Both the position numbers and the translations under genes were made by a program. Of a stretch of DNA of 64,000 nt, positions 1-11,839 are shown in pieces. The stretch is from Maniola hyperantus. Taxonomy: Eukaryota > Arthropoda > Insecta > Lepidoptera > Nymphalidae. The stretch's first letter is position 1. The number at the start of each line of letters is the position of its first letter. The notes under the pieces are model-generated. The model had not been told where the DNA came from. It made no database searches and worked only from the letters and a program-made list of their open reading frames with translations. The stretch is from NCBI RefSeq assembly GCF_902806685.2, contig NC_048554.1, forward strand, positions 2,790,001 through 2,854,000, in the 5' to 3' direction.

Positions 1-40
1 GTAACTGTTGGATGCAGTAGTTATTAGTTACTTTTTTGTG

Positions 41-128
41 AAAGTATAGTGCTGGTGCAATTCAAAGAACACACGAACAAAGTGAAAGCATAGTGCTAGT
101 GCAATTTAAAGAACACAAGAATAAAGTG
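41..128. repeat. 44-bp tandem duplication, two units
   Basis: The units 41-84 and 85-128 both read AAAG(T/C)ATAGTGCT(G/A)GTGCAA and end in AAAGTG. They differ at a few positions. Confidence 0.85.
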
Positions 129-140
129 TATTCTAATATT

Positions 141-473
141 AGCCCCGATTCTCTAGTCTCTCTCTTAACTAAATTTAGAGTATCTGCATCCTTTTCTTTT
201 TACTAATGCTAAAAAAGGAACGGAACATGACTTTCACATTTAAAGACTCTAACTCTAAATTCTAGACTCTAAATCTAATTAACTCTAAGACTAAATTTTA
301 GTGCACAATACAAATTTAAACAGTAGGTTCGCGAGTGCGTGCTAAAATCACGGGTTTTACCATCTAAAAATTAAATTTAGAAATGTCAAACTGCTTCTGT
401 CCTTTTCATATTACAATAGTAAGAAGAGGGTGCGAATACGCTAAAATTAGGTTGTGCTTAGAATCGGTGCCAA
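141..473. mobile_element. Foldback element, family D copy 1
   Basis: This is a diverged copy of the element seen at 53718-54006 and 59886-60155. The ends are inverted (cCCGATTCt and GAATCGGTGCCAA). It shares AACTAAATTTAGAGTATCTG and GTGCTAAAATCACGGG with the other copies. Confidence 0.7.
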
Positions 474-479
474 TGACTC

Positions 480-920
480 CTAACTATAAACTAAAATAAG
501 TCAATGGACCGATTCTTAGGTATAAGTATGTTTATAAGTTTAGGTTAATATAATTTTACTCATAAGCCTTTCTCATAGGCTAGATTGTAATGACAGTTAT
601 AAAAAAAAGGTAGTTAGTTACGATAGTTGAGGACAACTTGGACCACCGATAACAGAAGGTCTTTAAGAACTTATAGATTTTATACTTATTTATAAAGCAG
701 TCAGAAGCTCTACACCCACTAACCTAGTTATTATATGTATATGCGACTACAGACATGATTTCAATTCATTGTAACACTTATTGCAACAGGTCGTACCTAC
801 TTAATTGAATCAAACTTTTGGAGTAAGTACAATTCGCTGCAACGCATAATTTTAGAGAAATCTTTTTAAAAACTCTCGGAAACAAATTATCATCGCTTTC
901 CAGACTATAATTTTTCGATT
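480..920. other. AT-rich, no recognised feature
   Basis: I see no coding pattern or recognisable repeat here. Confidence 0.5.
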
Positions 921-924
921 ATTT

Positions 925-1265
925 TGTCGCCGGGTTATAAGCGAGTGTGCAAGTGCGACGAGCGATTACTCGCGCCATTCGCCCGCGGTCGCTCAGTCAT
1001 GTACAAACCTGCGCGAGAGTTACACGTGTTCAGGCGAGCGAGCAACGCTGAACGAATATCGCTGAGCGAGTTTATTTTCGAAAGCTCGCCGCTCAGAGAC
1101 AAAACAAGTAAAGCGAGTCGTCGCCGGCAGTGTGAACACTCAGAGAGCAACTTTTGATATATATGCATCTCTTTTGTTTACACAGAATGAACATTCATTG
1201 TGCGCTTTTTGAGAGAAGATCGCCGATAGTTAGTCGTTCTCTCGCCGGCGGTCGGACCACTGCCT
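925..1265. other. CpG-rich segment, function unknown
   Basis: This stretch is much richer in CG than its surroundings, with repeated GCGAG and CGCTGAGCGAG words. Short frames are open on both strands but none is recognisable. It could be a promoter region or an old element. Confidence 0.35.
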
Positions 1266-1959
1266 TATACTATAATGTTGCTAAGCTTAAAGAAGCCTTT
1301 AAAACAACATTGAACATTTTATCTAAGCAATTTCCTGATTCCAGCGGGAATGTTCAGTTTACGATTCCATCTCGCGTCGATACGCCATGATTGAAATACA
1401 TTATACGGGGAGTTATATCGAAATCCCGTCACGATTACAATTGGGGATAAGCAAAGACTTCGTTGGGGTAAGACCGTTGAAGGTAGAAATTAATGTTTGG
1501 AATATTTTTTAAATAAACGACGTCAAAATATGATGGAAAGCTGCATCGTATTCCTCAAGGTTTTAGACGGTAAAACGGTATCATATAGGTACTTCAAAAA
1601 GCCGTCCGATATTTACAGAGTTCTTTCCTCCGAGAAAGTAAGCAGGTAAAGATTAAAATAGGTCAAAATTCAGCATAGGTAAGTGAACTTACTAAGTCTT
1701 TTCATTAAAGTTTGGACATTAAAGTCCAAAACATATATTTCAAGAGCTAGAGTCAACAAAATCTTATTGGTAACTGTAAATACGTACCTTGTTAGGGCTG
1801 CTATACACATAGCCGGGCGGTAGAATTGGATACTTGGTAGATTAATATTCGCCAACGACCTACACACATATTTGGTCTGGTTTTAAGTGGTGAAACCAGA
1901 CTAGGCGAGAAATCATTTAATTGTCAAACGAAAGTGCTAAAATCTAAACCGTGTGCTTA

Positions 1960-2226
1960 GCATGAGATTTTACAACTCATTAACGTTCACAGAATTCGAC
2001 TATCAAACACAGTACAATAATATTCAACTTACACTAACATTCAGTACCACCAGTAGGTACCAGTATTTTAATTTCACAAGGTTTCCACTTGTATTGATGG
2101 CTGTGCATGGACAAACTTGAGCTTTGAAACAAGGCAATTAAGATCCACTTTACACTCGCGCTGAAGTTATTTAATGCTCGAATTCTATCAACGTTAGTAA
2201 GCTGTAAAATCTCTTACAGAGCTCGT
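1960..2226. mobile_element. Foldback element, family G, diverged copy
   Basis: Inverted ends (TGAGATTTTACA and TGTAAAATCTCTTA) and internal ATGGACAAACTTGAGCTTTG match the copies at about 47205-47415 and 57823-58114. Confidence 0.6.
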
Positions 2227-2589
2227 ATAAGCCCGGAGGATTTTCGAATGAAAGTGACGATAGCTGTAAAAGTTACATCGGGTCAGTTTTATTATCAATA
2301 AGAATTGCCCAATCGGATGTGCCAAACCGACTATGTGTATAGCAACTGTTTATTTTCGGCGATACCGCTCGAACGTGAAAGCACTTTGATCTTAAAGTCT
2401 CGAGGCGTGCAGAAACGGACGAAACTGCGATTTACAGATTTAGCTTGCGAGACGAGGGCTAATGCGAAGTTTGAAATTGATGAAGAAGTTATTTTCTACT
2501 CCTGGAAACTGAAGCTGAGTGCAAACAACGGAAAATCACTATTTGTTTGATAATTTTTTGTTTTTATTTGTTGTCAATTTATAAATATA

Positions 2590-3215
2590 GTCCTTGACTG
2601 CTACGGTCTCTCCTGTGAGGTGTTTCGCTAACTCTGTGTTACATTAACTTCGCTAAGCTACGAACCTATATCCACTGCTGGTTACGGTTTCCTGTAGGGA
2701 CTTCCACACGCCACTGTTTTGGGCCCCTAGATCCAGCGTTTCCCTGCGACTCGTTTTATGTCACATGTCTACCCCATGGGGGGTCTATCAATGTTGCGCT
2801 TTCCAGTGCAAGATGGTCATTCTAGAACCTCAGGACCCCAACGTAAATTTTTAGAACACGTGGCCTATACGTTGCCACTACAGCTTTGCAACCCATTGAG
2901 CTATGTTGGTTACTCTGGTTCTCCTACGGATCTCCTTATTTCTGATTTTATCACATAGAGAAACTCTCTCCATCGTCCGCTAAGGGACTCTGAGCTTTCT
3001 TAAGAGGCCCATAGTCAGCAACCATGTCCCGGATCGATATGTCATCACTGACAACACGCACTGTTCGAAGACTTTGGTCATCAAGCACTGAGGAATTTTG
3101 GACGAGAAGACATCTCGAATATACCACAAGAATAACCCTCAGTTTTGTAAAATGCTTGAAACAAATTACAAGGACGTGGGTCGGGACTCTAAGAAACTGT
3201 AGTCAATTTAAATAT
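2590..3215 (-). mobile_element. 3' end of a non-LTR retrotransposon (antisense), degraded
   Basis: The segment is the reverse complement of the retrotransposon C-terminus whose better copy at 21877-22077 encodes GRRSVGRPPTRWTDDIRRVA. It shares TGTAGGGACTTCCACACGCC and GTCATCACTGACAACACGC. Confidence 0.7.
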
Positions 3216-3340
3216 TAAGACGACGACATTTGATAGCGACAGGGATACGTCGCCAGGGTATCTCATGTTTGTTTAATAATATGAAATTGTACGAAAAGAT
3301 AAGAGGACATATTCTGCTCCTTATTTTATTCGTTTTATTT

Positions 3341-3420
3341 CAAACTACCCGCGACTTCCTCCGCGTGGATCTAGGTTTTAAAAATCTAGTCGGGCATCTT
3401 TGATTTTTCGGGATGGCTCA
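3341..3420 (-). mobile_element. Fragment of Helitron-like family A
   Basis: CCCGCGACTTCCTCCGCGTG followed by a diverged GATTTTTCGGGAT matches the 3' end of family A in reverse. Confidence 0.55.
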
Positions 3421-3544
3421 TAAATTATCATAAAATGTGCTTGGATTTACCATCTTAAAAACCATTCAAGAATTGACCTAAAACCTAACCCAAACCCTTG
3501 GTCCTACATAGCATTTTTTAGAAACATCGGATTTCTAGGGTTAA

Positions 3545-3715
3545 ATAAGTAAATAAAATAAATAAAAATCTTTTTTATTCAAATAAACTTTTACAAGTAC
3601 TTTCGAATAGTCGGATGCATCTACCACTGGTTCGGAATGCCTTTCCTACCGAGAAGAACCAGCAAGAAACTCGGCGGTTGCTCTTTTCAAATATTTGATA
3701 TAGGTACAAGATTAT
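3545..3715 (-). mobile_element. 3' tail of a LINE family
   Basis: AT-rich tail, then ACCACTGGTTCGGAATGCC and CCGAGAAGAACCAGCAAGAA. The same 3' end recurs at 15320-15480, 20630-20715, 27005-27108 and 53435-53562. Confidence 0.75.
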
Positions 3716-3863
3716 AAATAAATAAATAAAATAAAATCTTTTTATTAAAAGCATCTATGGCTCAATTTGTTAGTAGACAGATTTACTTAAAAACTAATGT
3801 TAGTAACTAATAATAAAATTGTGGGAAAAAGACAGTTTTTAATTTTAATTTTATTATTTACAT

Positions 3864-5003
3864 TTACAAATGTGGCCTCACCAACACTTGAACAAAGTGT
3901 TCAAGCATTGGTGAGTCCATTTTGCTCGCAAACATGCTCAGGATGCAGTTGGTACTTGAGCGCAGCCTTGTCAGCAGTGATGATGACTTCTTCCGCATTA
4001 CTGCAAAGAAGTCATCAGTCTGTTCATCTGCGAACATTCCAGACGCTGAACAGAACCGCGGCAAGCCCAACAACATCCTGAACCCATTGTTATACTGCAC
4101 CCTTAAGGTGTCTATGGCCTTTTTCGAATAGTTGACCCACAGGCTACCCGAGTAGAAGTTTTGGCAGTAAGCCTTGAAGAGCGTTATTTTTGCCTCTTTA
4201 CTACATCGGGTGAACCTGCGGGCCAGCATATTACACCTGACTGCCAGGGCCCTTCTCTCTCTCTCGATGTCGACATGATCTTTAAGGTCCTCCGTAACAT
4301 AGTGACCCAGGTATTTAAATTGTTGCACACGTGTGAGTGTAGCGCCGTTCAGCATAATTTTTGGCTCATATGTCACCTGCTTACGAGGAGCCTTAAAGAT
4401 CATGTACTGACTTTTGGTCACGTTGTACATCAGACCATGTCTAGTAGCATATTCCTGGCAGGTTAGAAGTAACTCCCTGATTGAACCAGCCGTGGGACCC
4501 AACAACACCATGTCATCGGCATAGCTTAGGTTGTTCACGCTAATGCCGTCTATCCAACAACCAACTGGCTTGCTGCTGAGCTCCACGATTAGCTCGTTCA
4601 CATACAGATTGAAGAGCTTCGGCGAGGTCAACCCCCCCTGCCTCACCCCGCACTCCAACCTGTATGAATCCGAGAGCTCCCTCCCCCACCTGACATTATT
4701 TACCTGATTTGCATACCAGAACTGCATAACATTAAGCAACTCCTGTTGCACCCCTGCTTCCTCCATCTTTCTCCAAAGTATATCATAAGAAACTAAATCA
4801 AAAGCTTTGGAGAGATCGAGGAAACAGGCGTACACAGGTGTCTTTCTCCTTGTATAATATTGTACAGTCTCTTTTAAGGCTAATATTGCGGTCTCAGTCG
4901 ATAATCCAGGTCGAAAGCCGAACTGAGCATCGTGAAAATCGAGTGTTTCGTTCAGCTTTCTATCAAACAGACTGTCCAGAACCTTAGCTATAATAGTCGC
5001 AAG
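3864..5003 (-). pseudogene. Non-LTR retrotransposon reverse transcriptase, 5'-truncated
   Basis: A minus-strand open frame runs from about 5003 to a stop at 3864 (about 380 codons). It carries reverse transcriptase blocks in order: FGFRPGLSTETAI, ACFLDLSKAFDLV, ECGVRQGGLTSPKLFNLYVN and the catalytic YADDMVLLG. It then has the thumb region with FKYLGHYVTED and a C-terminal helical part. There is no endonuclease domain and no start codon, because the frame is cut at about 5003, where unrelated AT-rich sequence begins. This is typical 5' truncation of a LINE. The clade (CR1/Jockey-like) cannot be settled by eye. The intact frame suggests a fairly recent insertion. Confidence 0.88.
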
Positions 5004-5183
5004 TGATTATGCCATCTATAAAATAGTATTTGCAGTCTTGTGCGTTGCTGGAACGAGCTGCAGGTCAAATCCACGCTCTTTTATCATTTAAATAATCTTC
5101 AATTGTGTAATAAGTATGCTTTTTTCAGGAGCATATTTTTAATAGATTTTTTAAACTTGTGCAGTAAGTCCAAAATAGTTTGC

Positions 5184-5270
5184 GGGATTTTATCGTGCAA
5201 AACGTCGAAAAAATACGACTGTAGTGCGGAACCCTCGTTGCGCGAGCCTTATTCGCACTTGGCGGGGGTT
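5184..5270 (-). repeat. Fragment of interspersed repeat family C
   Basis: ATCGTGCAAAACGTCGAAAA and GCGCGAGCC followed by CGCACTTGGC are the end of family C, best preserved at 56685-57122. Confidence 0.75.
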
Positions 5271-6395
5271 TCTTTAATTCCTACGTTTTTTGCGATAACT
5301 CATACCTAACTTAAATACGACATTTTGTAGTTACTCTTTTATAGAAAGAGGACGGCCGTAAACAGCAAGTTAGTGTGTCATAAGCCTAAGTCCAAGCGAC
5401 AGTTAAGCTATTTTCACACCGGATGCAACTTGCGATCCGTGACCAACCGACTGGCGTGTCTCGTTTGTCTGAAATCCAACTAATTTTATTTGCCATTATA
5501 TTAAGGTGCAAAAACGACATAAAAAGCGCAATGGCGGGCGTCTGTTGGTAAATAGTTGTCGTACTTGATTTTTTGTAGCTTGTAGAACTTCTGTTGAGAT
5601 ACTAGGAAGAAATAGGAAATATCGCCTAATTTATGGCTACTGGTACACTTTGTAGTTTTAGGGGCTGGTTTTTGTCGCTAAATAATAACCAAACGCCGTT
5701 TAAAATAATTGTAAGTTATTCTTAATATTGGTAGAATATATTGAAACTGATCAATAAGTACTTTTTTGATACACTTCATTATTCAAGTAAATCCAACTAT
5801 CTTTATTATTAAAATAATTATTAATAAAAAAAGGAGCCATCATAAAATACCAAGAGTAACAAGACAAACAATCAATCTTAGAAATTAAAATTGTAATCAT
5901 TTTCCATACCTACAGTACTTAATAATTGTTCTTTTACTATTTACCAATAGGCCTTTCCTCTTCGTAATAAATAAATGCATAGAAAAACAAAATAATTATC
6001 TGCAAGCCGTCAGCAATCAAGCATGTGTTATTTCCTGAGTATGTTTATGAACTCATAAGAGACGTAGGTATTATAACCCGTGTGAATATCGGTCACTATA
6101 ATAAAATAAACTACCTACATCAGCAAACCAATAATGTTTCTAAGGTTCTTCTTGTTTGCTTCATGATTCTCGGCTAAGGCGCGTTTGGACGTTGGACCAG
6201 GGCGGTTCTTTATGGCCTAAGAACCAGCACGTGCTACACCTTCCCTATTTGATAAAAGCTGAAAGTTTGAATACTGTCCCCAACACTGAGAAGAACGTTT
6301 GTTGGCTTTGGGAGATAACAGGTAGTAAACGTGTACAAATCTTAAGGCAAAGTATAAAGTCAAATTTTTTAATATTTTCCTTAGTGTATTAGAAA
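5271..6395. other. AT-rich stretch, nothing recognised
   Basis: Short frames only. No repeat family in the window matches clearly. Confidence 0.45.
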
Positions 6396-6399
6396 TTCG

Positions 6400-6615
6400 T
6401 TCCTAATACGCATGGCTAGGGTTTGGAACACTCTTCCGTGATCAGTGTTTCCTGCCAATTATAATCCGGGTATACAATATATAAAACAAGAGTGAATAAG
6501 CACCTTCTAGGCAAACGCGTCACATCTTAGGCCACATCATAACTTCCCAGGTGTGATCGTGGTCAAGCGTGCGCTTATAGTGAATAAGAATAAGAATAAG
6601 AATAAGAATAATTTA
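6400..6615 (+). mobile_element. LINE remnant with (AATAAG)n tail
   Basis: GGCTAGGGTTTGGAACACTC through TAGGCCACATCATAACTTCC matches the 24336-24700 remnant in the opposite orientation. It is followed by an AATAAG repeat. Confidence 0.65.
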
Positions 6616-6802
6616 TTTTGAATTTAGAATTTTAAATCTAGACACAAGAAACGAGTTTCCTACCCTCTGCACTAGGAAAACCCTGTATTGCAGAAGGCAG
6701 TTACAAGTTTTCTAAAACTAAGGACTTAATATATTATATCTAATATTATACTAAAATTATAGGTAAGAGAACGAGTTTCCTACCCTCTAATAAAATAAAA
6801 AA

Positions 6803-6942
6803 ACACGTCATGCATTGCTAGACACTTGCTATGGTAGCAACCCCCTGCCAGACACCTATTAAGTTTAATAAATTATTAACGTTTAAAGGTGTCGGGTGGC
6901 GGGGGTTCCCACGACACTAAGTGTCTGGCAATGCATCACGTG
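6803..6942. mobile_element. Foldback MITE, about 140 bp
   Basis: The arms are CACGTCATGCATTGCTAGAC and its near-inverse GTGTCTGGCAATGCATCACG. Inner inverted parts ACCCCCTGCCAGACACC and GGTGTCGGGTGGCGGGGG pair as well. Confidence 0.75.
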
Positions 6943-7132
6943 ATTTCTATTACGACTACGAAAAAATATAAAAATATTAGACTTTATACTTTGACGTAAG
7001 TATGGTTTTTTACACGTTTATTACCTGTTATCTCCCGAAGCCACCATGATCCAAACAAACGTTCCTCCCAGTGTTGGGGACAATACGCAAAGAGAAAGAA
7101 GACCGACACTCGCCGAACTCAGTGCATTGAGC

Positions 7133-7383
7133 CAGCGGCGGATTTGTAGTCTTAGCCGCCCTAGGCCGCCTGGGGCCATTGTATTACTTAAGCAGGTACC
7201 AGCCGCCCCTTTCTCAGCACTCATTATAATTATATTATACACTACATAAATAATTTACTTTATATACAACTTTTATCATAGCATCAGTGAATTTTTTGCC
7301 ACGATTGGCCGCCCCTAATAATAATTAATTATCAGGCAGCCCTAGGCCCGGGCCTACTGGGCCTTAGAGCAAATCTGCCACTG
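7133..7383. mobile_element. hAT-type non-autonomous element, 251 bp, 8-bp target duplication
   Basis: The ends CAGCGGCGGATTTG and CAAATCTGCCACTG are inverted repeats. The element is flanked on both sides by the identical 8-bp CATTGAGC (7125-7132 and 7384-7391). Eight-bp duplications with CAG-type ends are the hallmark of hAT transposons. There is no transposase frame inside, so it needed an autonomous relative. Confidence 0.88.
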
Positions 7384-7574
7384 CATTGAGCCAATGTGTC
7401 TGGAGCCACAACTAGTATACGAACAACATCGCTAATTTGAGAGAGCCCAGACGCCATATTGGGTCTAAATCGGCACAAGAGGACCGAGCAATTGCGGCCA
7501 ATTATTATCCCAGCAAATATGTACCTAGGTTAGAGATACAACGAGCTCAGTTAATAATAATTATTCCGTACCCT

Positions 7575-7776
7575 TATATAAATGCGAAAGTGTGTTTGTT
7601 TATTGGTTTGTCCTTCAATCACGTCGCAACGGTGCAACGGATTAACGTGATTTTTTGCATGGGTATAGATAAAGACCTGGAGAGTGACATTTTTATCCCG
7701 GAAAATCAAAGAGTTCCCAAGGGATTTTTAAAAAATCTAAATCCACGCGTACGAAGTCGCGGGCATCAGCTAGTCT
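7575..7776 (+). mobile_element. Helitron-like family A copy
   Basis: It runs from AAATGCGAAAGTGTGTTTGT to GCGGGCATCAGCTAGT. The CTAG(T) end preceded by a CGCG hairpin fits a non-autonomous Helitron, a call made from general knowledge of Lepidoptera. Confidence 0.65.
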
Positions 7777-7895
7777 AAATATATAAAAGGAAAACTTGAC
7801 TGACTGACTGACTGATCTATCAACGCACACCTCAAACTACATTCGCTAAGAAAGGATTTTTGAAAATTCTGCCCCTAAGGGGGTGAAATAGGTGA
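7777..7895 (+). mobile_element. Truncated Helitron-like family B copy
   Basis: TATATAAAAGGAAAA then GACTGACTGACTGACTGATC and CCCTAAGGGGGTGAAATAGG match family B. It abuts the family A copy. Confidence 0.65.
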
Positions 7896-7974
7896 ATTGT
7901 ATAATGTTGACAAAACGTTCACTTGGTAAAAAACCAAAAAATACAAAATACACCATAAGCCCTAAGCAGCTAAG

Positions 7975-8170
7975 GCTGGATTTACACTATCATTTTGGAG
8001 ATCACCATATATTTTGGTCCCTAATTACGATGATACCCGGTTCATAAAACAATACAAACAATAACCGTAATAAACTAAGGCCCGATTTACATCATCATTT
8101 TGGCAATTTAACCCACGATATATTTTTCGTCCTAATTACCGATCATGATACGCATCAAGGCTATAGTAAT
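7975..8170. repeat. Degenerate ~110-bp tandem duplication
   Basis: TAAGGC-GATTTACA-ATCATTTTGG occurs at about 7970 and again at about 8079, each followed by an ATATATTTT-GTCC-TAATTAC stretch. Confidence 0.5.
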
Positions 8171-8430
8171 GGAAGGTGATCGCAAAAATGATCTAATGCG
8201 GGTCCAATCTGAGGAATGAGTGGTGATCTAGATAACGTATTTTGACTTGGCTCAGACTTTTAAAACAAGTCTTAAGTCTGAGCTGTAATCAGCTGTTTGT
8301 AGGGTCGTTACATTGAAGTTAAACAAATTGTTAAAGCCCTAATAATTCCCGCAGGTATCACTCTACGAGGCTCACTAGGTATGTTTTTGGTACATCTATA
8401 ATTTACACATTGTTCTTCGGTTGAGATCTT

Positions 8431-8555
8431 TAGAGCGCACTTTGACTTTGCTCAGACTTAAGTCACTGTTAAAATGAGACAGCGTTAAATAGCTAGCATA
8501 AATCTGTCTCGTTTTAACTGAAACTTAAGTCTGAGAAATGTCAAAGTGCGCTCTA
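8431..8555. mobile_element. Foldback MITE, family M1 (GAGACAG core)
   Basis: The outer arms TAGAGCGCACTTTGAC and TCAAAGTGCGCTCTA are inverted, as are inner AAAATGAGACAG and CTGTCTCGTTTTAAC. Relatives are at 17545-17652 and 47065-47190. Confidence 0.8.
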
Positions 8556-9039
8556 TAGATGTCAGCCTTAATCTCTGCAAGCCGGGATGTTACGGCCATT
8601 ATTTTGTCATGAATTCATTTTTCATTGTTTCTATTGTTGCTTGTATAGTTTTTTAATTTTAATCTGTTTTTGTTTCATTTGTATTTAAGTGTACTTCTGG
8701 CTGGAGTTGCGAATCTGCTGAGTGGAGAATCTGGTGAACTGCGAATATGGTGTATTGAGAATCTGGTAAACTGCTCATGAGGGTATCACCTTGTACAGTC
8801 TATACAATATTTTGTAGACAGGTAGATCCAGAACCTATCAAGGTATTTTGTAAAGGTTTCTGTTGAAAACGACAATGGTCGTGTCGCGTATTGTTTGCTG
8901 TACCTACAGGTCTGAAAGCGGGATTGACGTGCACTGTTTGCTCCACGGAGCGTCACTGCTTCACAATAAAGTTTTCAATTTTCTCGCGGATTACTGCAGA
9001 GCAATTTCACCTCACTGGTAATAACGGTTTTGAACTTAC

Positions 9040-9105
9040 AAAGAAAAATGAGCTCAACAATTTATACTATAACGATAGTATAAATTGTTGAGCTCATTTT
9101 TCTTT
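9040..9105. repeat. Perfect 31-bp-stem hairpin
   Basis: Arms AAAGAAAAATGAGCTCAACA... and its exact complement are separated by a 4-base AACG loop (9071-9074). It could be the stub of a foldback element. Confidence 0.9.
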
Positions 9106-9200
9106 TAGAGCTTTTTCATTTTAGAGCTCATCTCTCTTTTCATTTTAGAGCACATTTTTCTGTAGGTACTTTACCACAGAATCGGTGGAGAGTTGAGACG

Positions 9201-9342
9201 TACAGTACGCCGACGAAAGTAATCCGTTGTCTCCGTTGAGATCGACAAAACGTCATACAGGTATGCGTGACAGAGACAACGCTCTAAAAGCCGAAATGTC
9301 ATTCTAAAGGCCGATGTAAATTACTTTCTGCCGCGTACTGTA
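9201..9342. mobile_element. Foldback MITE, family M2 (TACAGTACGC ends)
   Basis: The ends are TACAGTACGC and GCGTACTGTA, with internal GTCATACAGGTATGCGTGAC. Related copies are at 30540-30723 and 62873-63055. Confidence 0.8.
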
Positions 9343-9507
9343 CTATAATATACAGGTACGTCAGACTTAAATTTTACCTACCTACTGCAAGTTTGATCAA
9401 AATAGGATCACTAGAACTCAATCGAATAGCAACTGACACGAAAATTATGCGGGCGAAGGCATTGGTAGAGAATTTTACTGATTATTTTAATATTCCTTCA
9501 AATTAAT

Positions 9508-9741
9508 CATCATCTCAACCCATCGCCTCATTAGCTTATGAGCTCAACAATTATGAGCTTTTCTCAGAATTTGAGAATATTATGGAGAATTCTTTGCTAT
9601 GCAGGTTTCTTTCACCGTAAAAGCAGACGATATTTAATTACTTAAAATGGACATAATAACTCTGAAAAGTTAGAGGTGCTTGCGCGGGATTGGATCATCC
9701 CTAATGGGCGGTCGATGTCTTAACCACTAGGCTATCACTCC
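9508..9741 (-). mobile_element. tRNA-derived SINE1, diverged
   Basis: Reverse-oriented copy: (ATC)-rich end, CTCAACCCATCGCC, AGGTTTCTTTCACCGTAAAA and the tRNA-like head TCTTAACCACTAGGCTATCA. Confidence 0.75.
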
Positions 9742-9984
9742 TTGTAACTAATCACATTAAAATGATCAGTTACTAAAATACTTCTCGTAGGTACCTATAT
9801 AAATATAATCATGATGATAAATAACGATCTGAAGAACTAACATTTCTTGGTGTGCCACCGCCTTAACGCAAGTAGGTATGACATAACGCTAAATTGACAT
9901 ATTAGACTCGGTCGTTTATTATGCGCTGTATCATTGTATTTGTGATGACGACTTCATGATTAAAATAAGAGGTTTATGCATTGA

Positions 9985-10190
9985 CTTATACCTATATTAA
10001 TTCGTATGGACAGGGTTATTGAATAAACAAAATGGCATCGACTCAACCTCAGTGACGTCTGGATTTCAAACGGGTCGTTCATTAGTATCTCAGAGGTGGC
10101 GCTGATTTATTTGGTTTCTAAACCGTGAAAATTTTTGTTCGCTTGACCATGTCTTGTCATTTATATCGATGGGTTTATGCTTTCTCGTGT
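9985..10190 (+). repeat. Interspersed repeat family F
   Basis: GGATTTCAAACGGGTCGTTC and TCAGAGGTGGCGCTGATTTA recur in inverse orientation at 25620-25845. No frame of interest. Confidence 0.8.
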
Positions 10191-10497
10191 CTCCATGTCT
10201 TTAATTCCTCGGACCCTAATTATTATGATAGAGATGACTTGCACATCATTCTTATGGCAAGAGCAAGTTTTATTTAAAAGTGAGTAAGTTTATAAACTTT
10301 ACACATGATGAATCAAGCAACATATTCACGCTCGTAGCTGGCTTGCTTGTTTAGACTAAGTTACGCTGGGGTTCTTTGTTAAGAACTTTACAGATCCACT
10401 GCAAATGAAACATTGTTCTAAGAGTATGTGGAGAAGTTACAACATTCAACTTGTATGTACGAGTGTAAAATAAGTTTGTACCTGTTTTTAAGAAAAA

Positions 10498-10914
10498 ACC
10501 GGCCATGTGCGTGTAAGGCTCGCGCACCGAGGGTTCTGTACTAGTCGTATTTTTTAGACATTTTGCACGATAATTAAAAAACTATGATACATAAAAATAA
10601 ATAAAAATCTGTTTTAGAATGCACAGGTGAAGCCCTTTCATATGATACTTCACTTGATATAGTTATCTTACTTAGAAAATTGAAAATACTTATTATTATT
10701 AGTTTATGACCACAATTTTTTTTTGTGTGATGTAACCACAAATTCACGGTTTTCAGATTTTTCCCCAAATGTCAGCTGTAGTTCTACCTACTTGTCAAAT
10801 TTCATGATTCTAGGTCAACGGGAAGTATCCTGTAGGTTTCTTGACAGACAGACAGACAACAAAGTGAAAATATAAGGGTTCCATTTTTCCTTTTGAGGTA
10901 CGGAACCCTAAAAA
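10498..10914 (+). repeat. Interspersed repeat family C, nearly full length
   Basis: CCGGCCATGTGCG at the start, ATTTTGCACGATAATT, TCAACGGGAAGTATCCTGTA, (CAGA)n and GAGGTACGGAACCCTAAAAA at the end. Confidence 0.85.
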
Positions 10915-11550
10915 GTACTTTACTTTTGTAGGTACGTTACTTTGTTTTCGCCAACTAATCGCTTTTAATTTTACTGGTTATTTAAAATGTAACTCTATTC
11001 TGATAGAAAGCTTAATCAACAATTAAGAAGATTTTACTTTACTTTCTCTCGAGATAGTCTAGATCGCGATACAACCTGTATAAAGAACCCTGCATCCGTC
11101 TCCAATAAATACCATAGGAGGGAAAGTGACGCAAACACTGCACGCATGGCAATGATGCAGAACAAACCGTTAAAGGAAAAGGTATTCTATAATCCATATG
11201 TGGAGTTTGTTATAGCATGACAAGAAGCTACATGTAAGAACTAATTTACGATTCTTATGAAGTTGAAATAAGGCTCATTTTCCTTTGTTTTTTGTTTCGG
11301 CCTTGAGTGAAAGTGATTGCGGAACACGCGGTCTGCTATTTGATTTGACGGATGATGATAAGGATACGGTAAACATGTAGCGGATTGATTTGTTATACAA
11401 ATACTTACTTAAAAGTAACAAACATTACTGTCGAATTACTATTAAAAAGCAAGTCTGAGAATACATCCGTGTGAAATTACCATGTCATAAACAGACGGAT
11501 TTAAGTGACTTATTGCATAGATATAGTTAAACATATGCAGAGTGATTTAC
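10915..11550. other. No recognised gene
   Basis: AT-rich non-coding sequence; nothing was recognised. Confidence 0.4.
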
Positions 11551-11839
11551 GCTACTTTTTATCCCGGTAATACAAACAGTTTTCACGGGATTTAAAAAAA
11601 AACCATATCCACGCGGACGAAGTCATACAACGAAAGCAATATGCCTTATTCGAGATACTAACTAGAAAATAGGATTTTTATTCTCACACTAAATTTTAAG
11701 AAAAAAATCAAAAGCCAGGTATAAATTAATATACTTAAAAAAAAAATTGGTTTAGAATTATTAAATTGTAACCAACACCGATTACGCAAAAGCCTTGACT
11801 CCCGGTCGTTTAAATCCCCTGACGCAAAATCTACCACCG

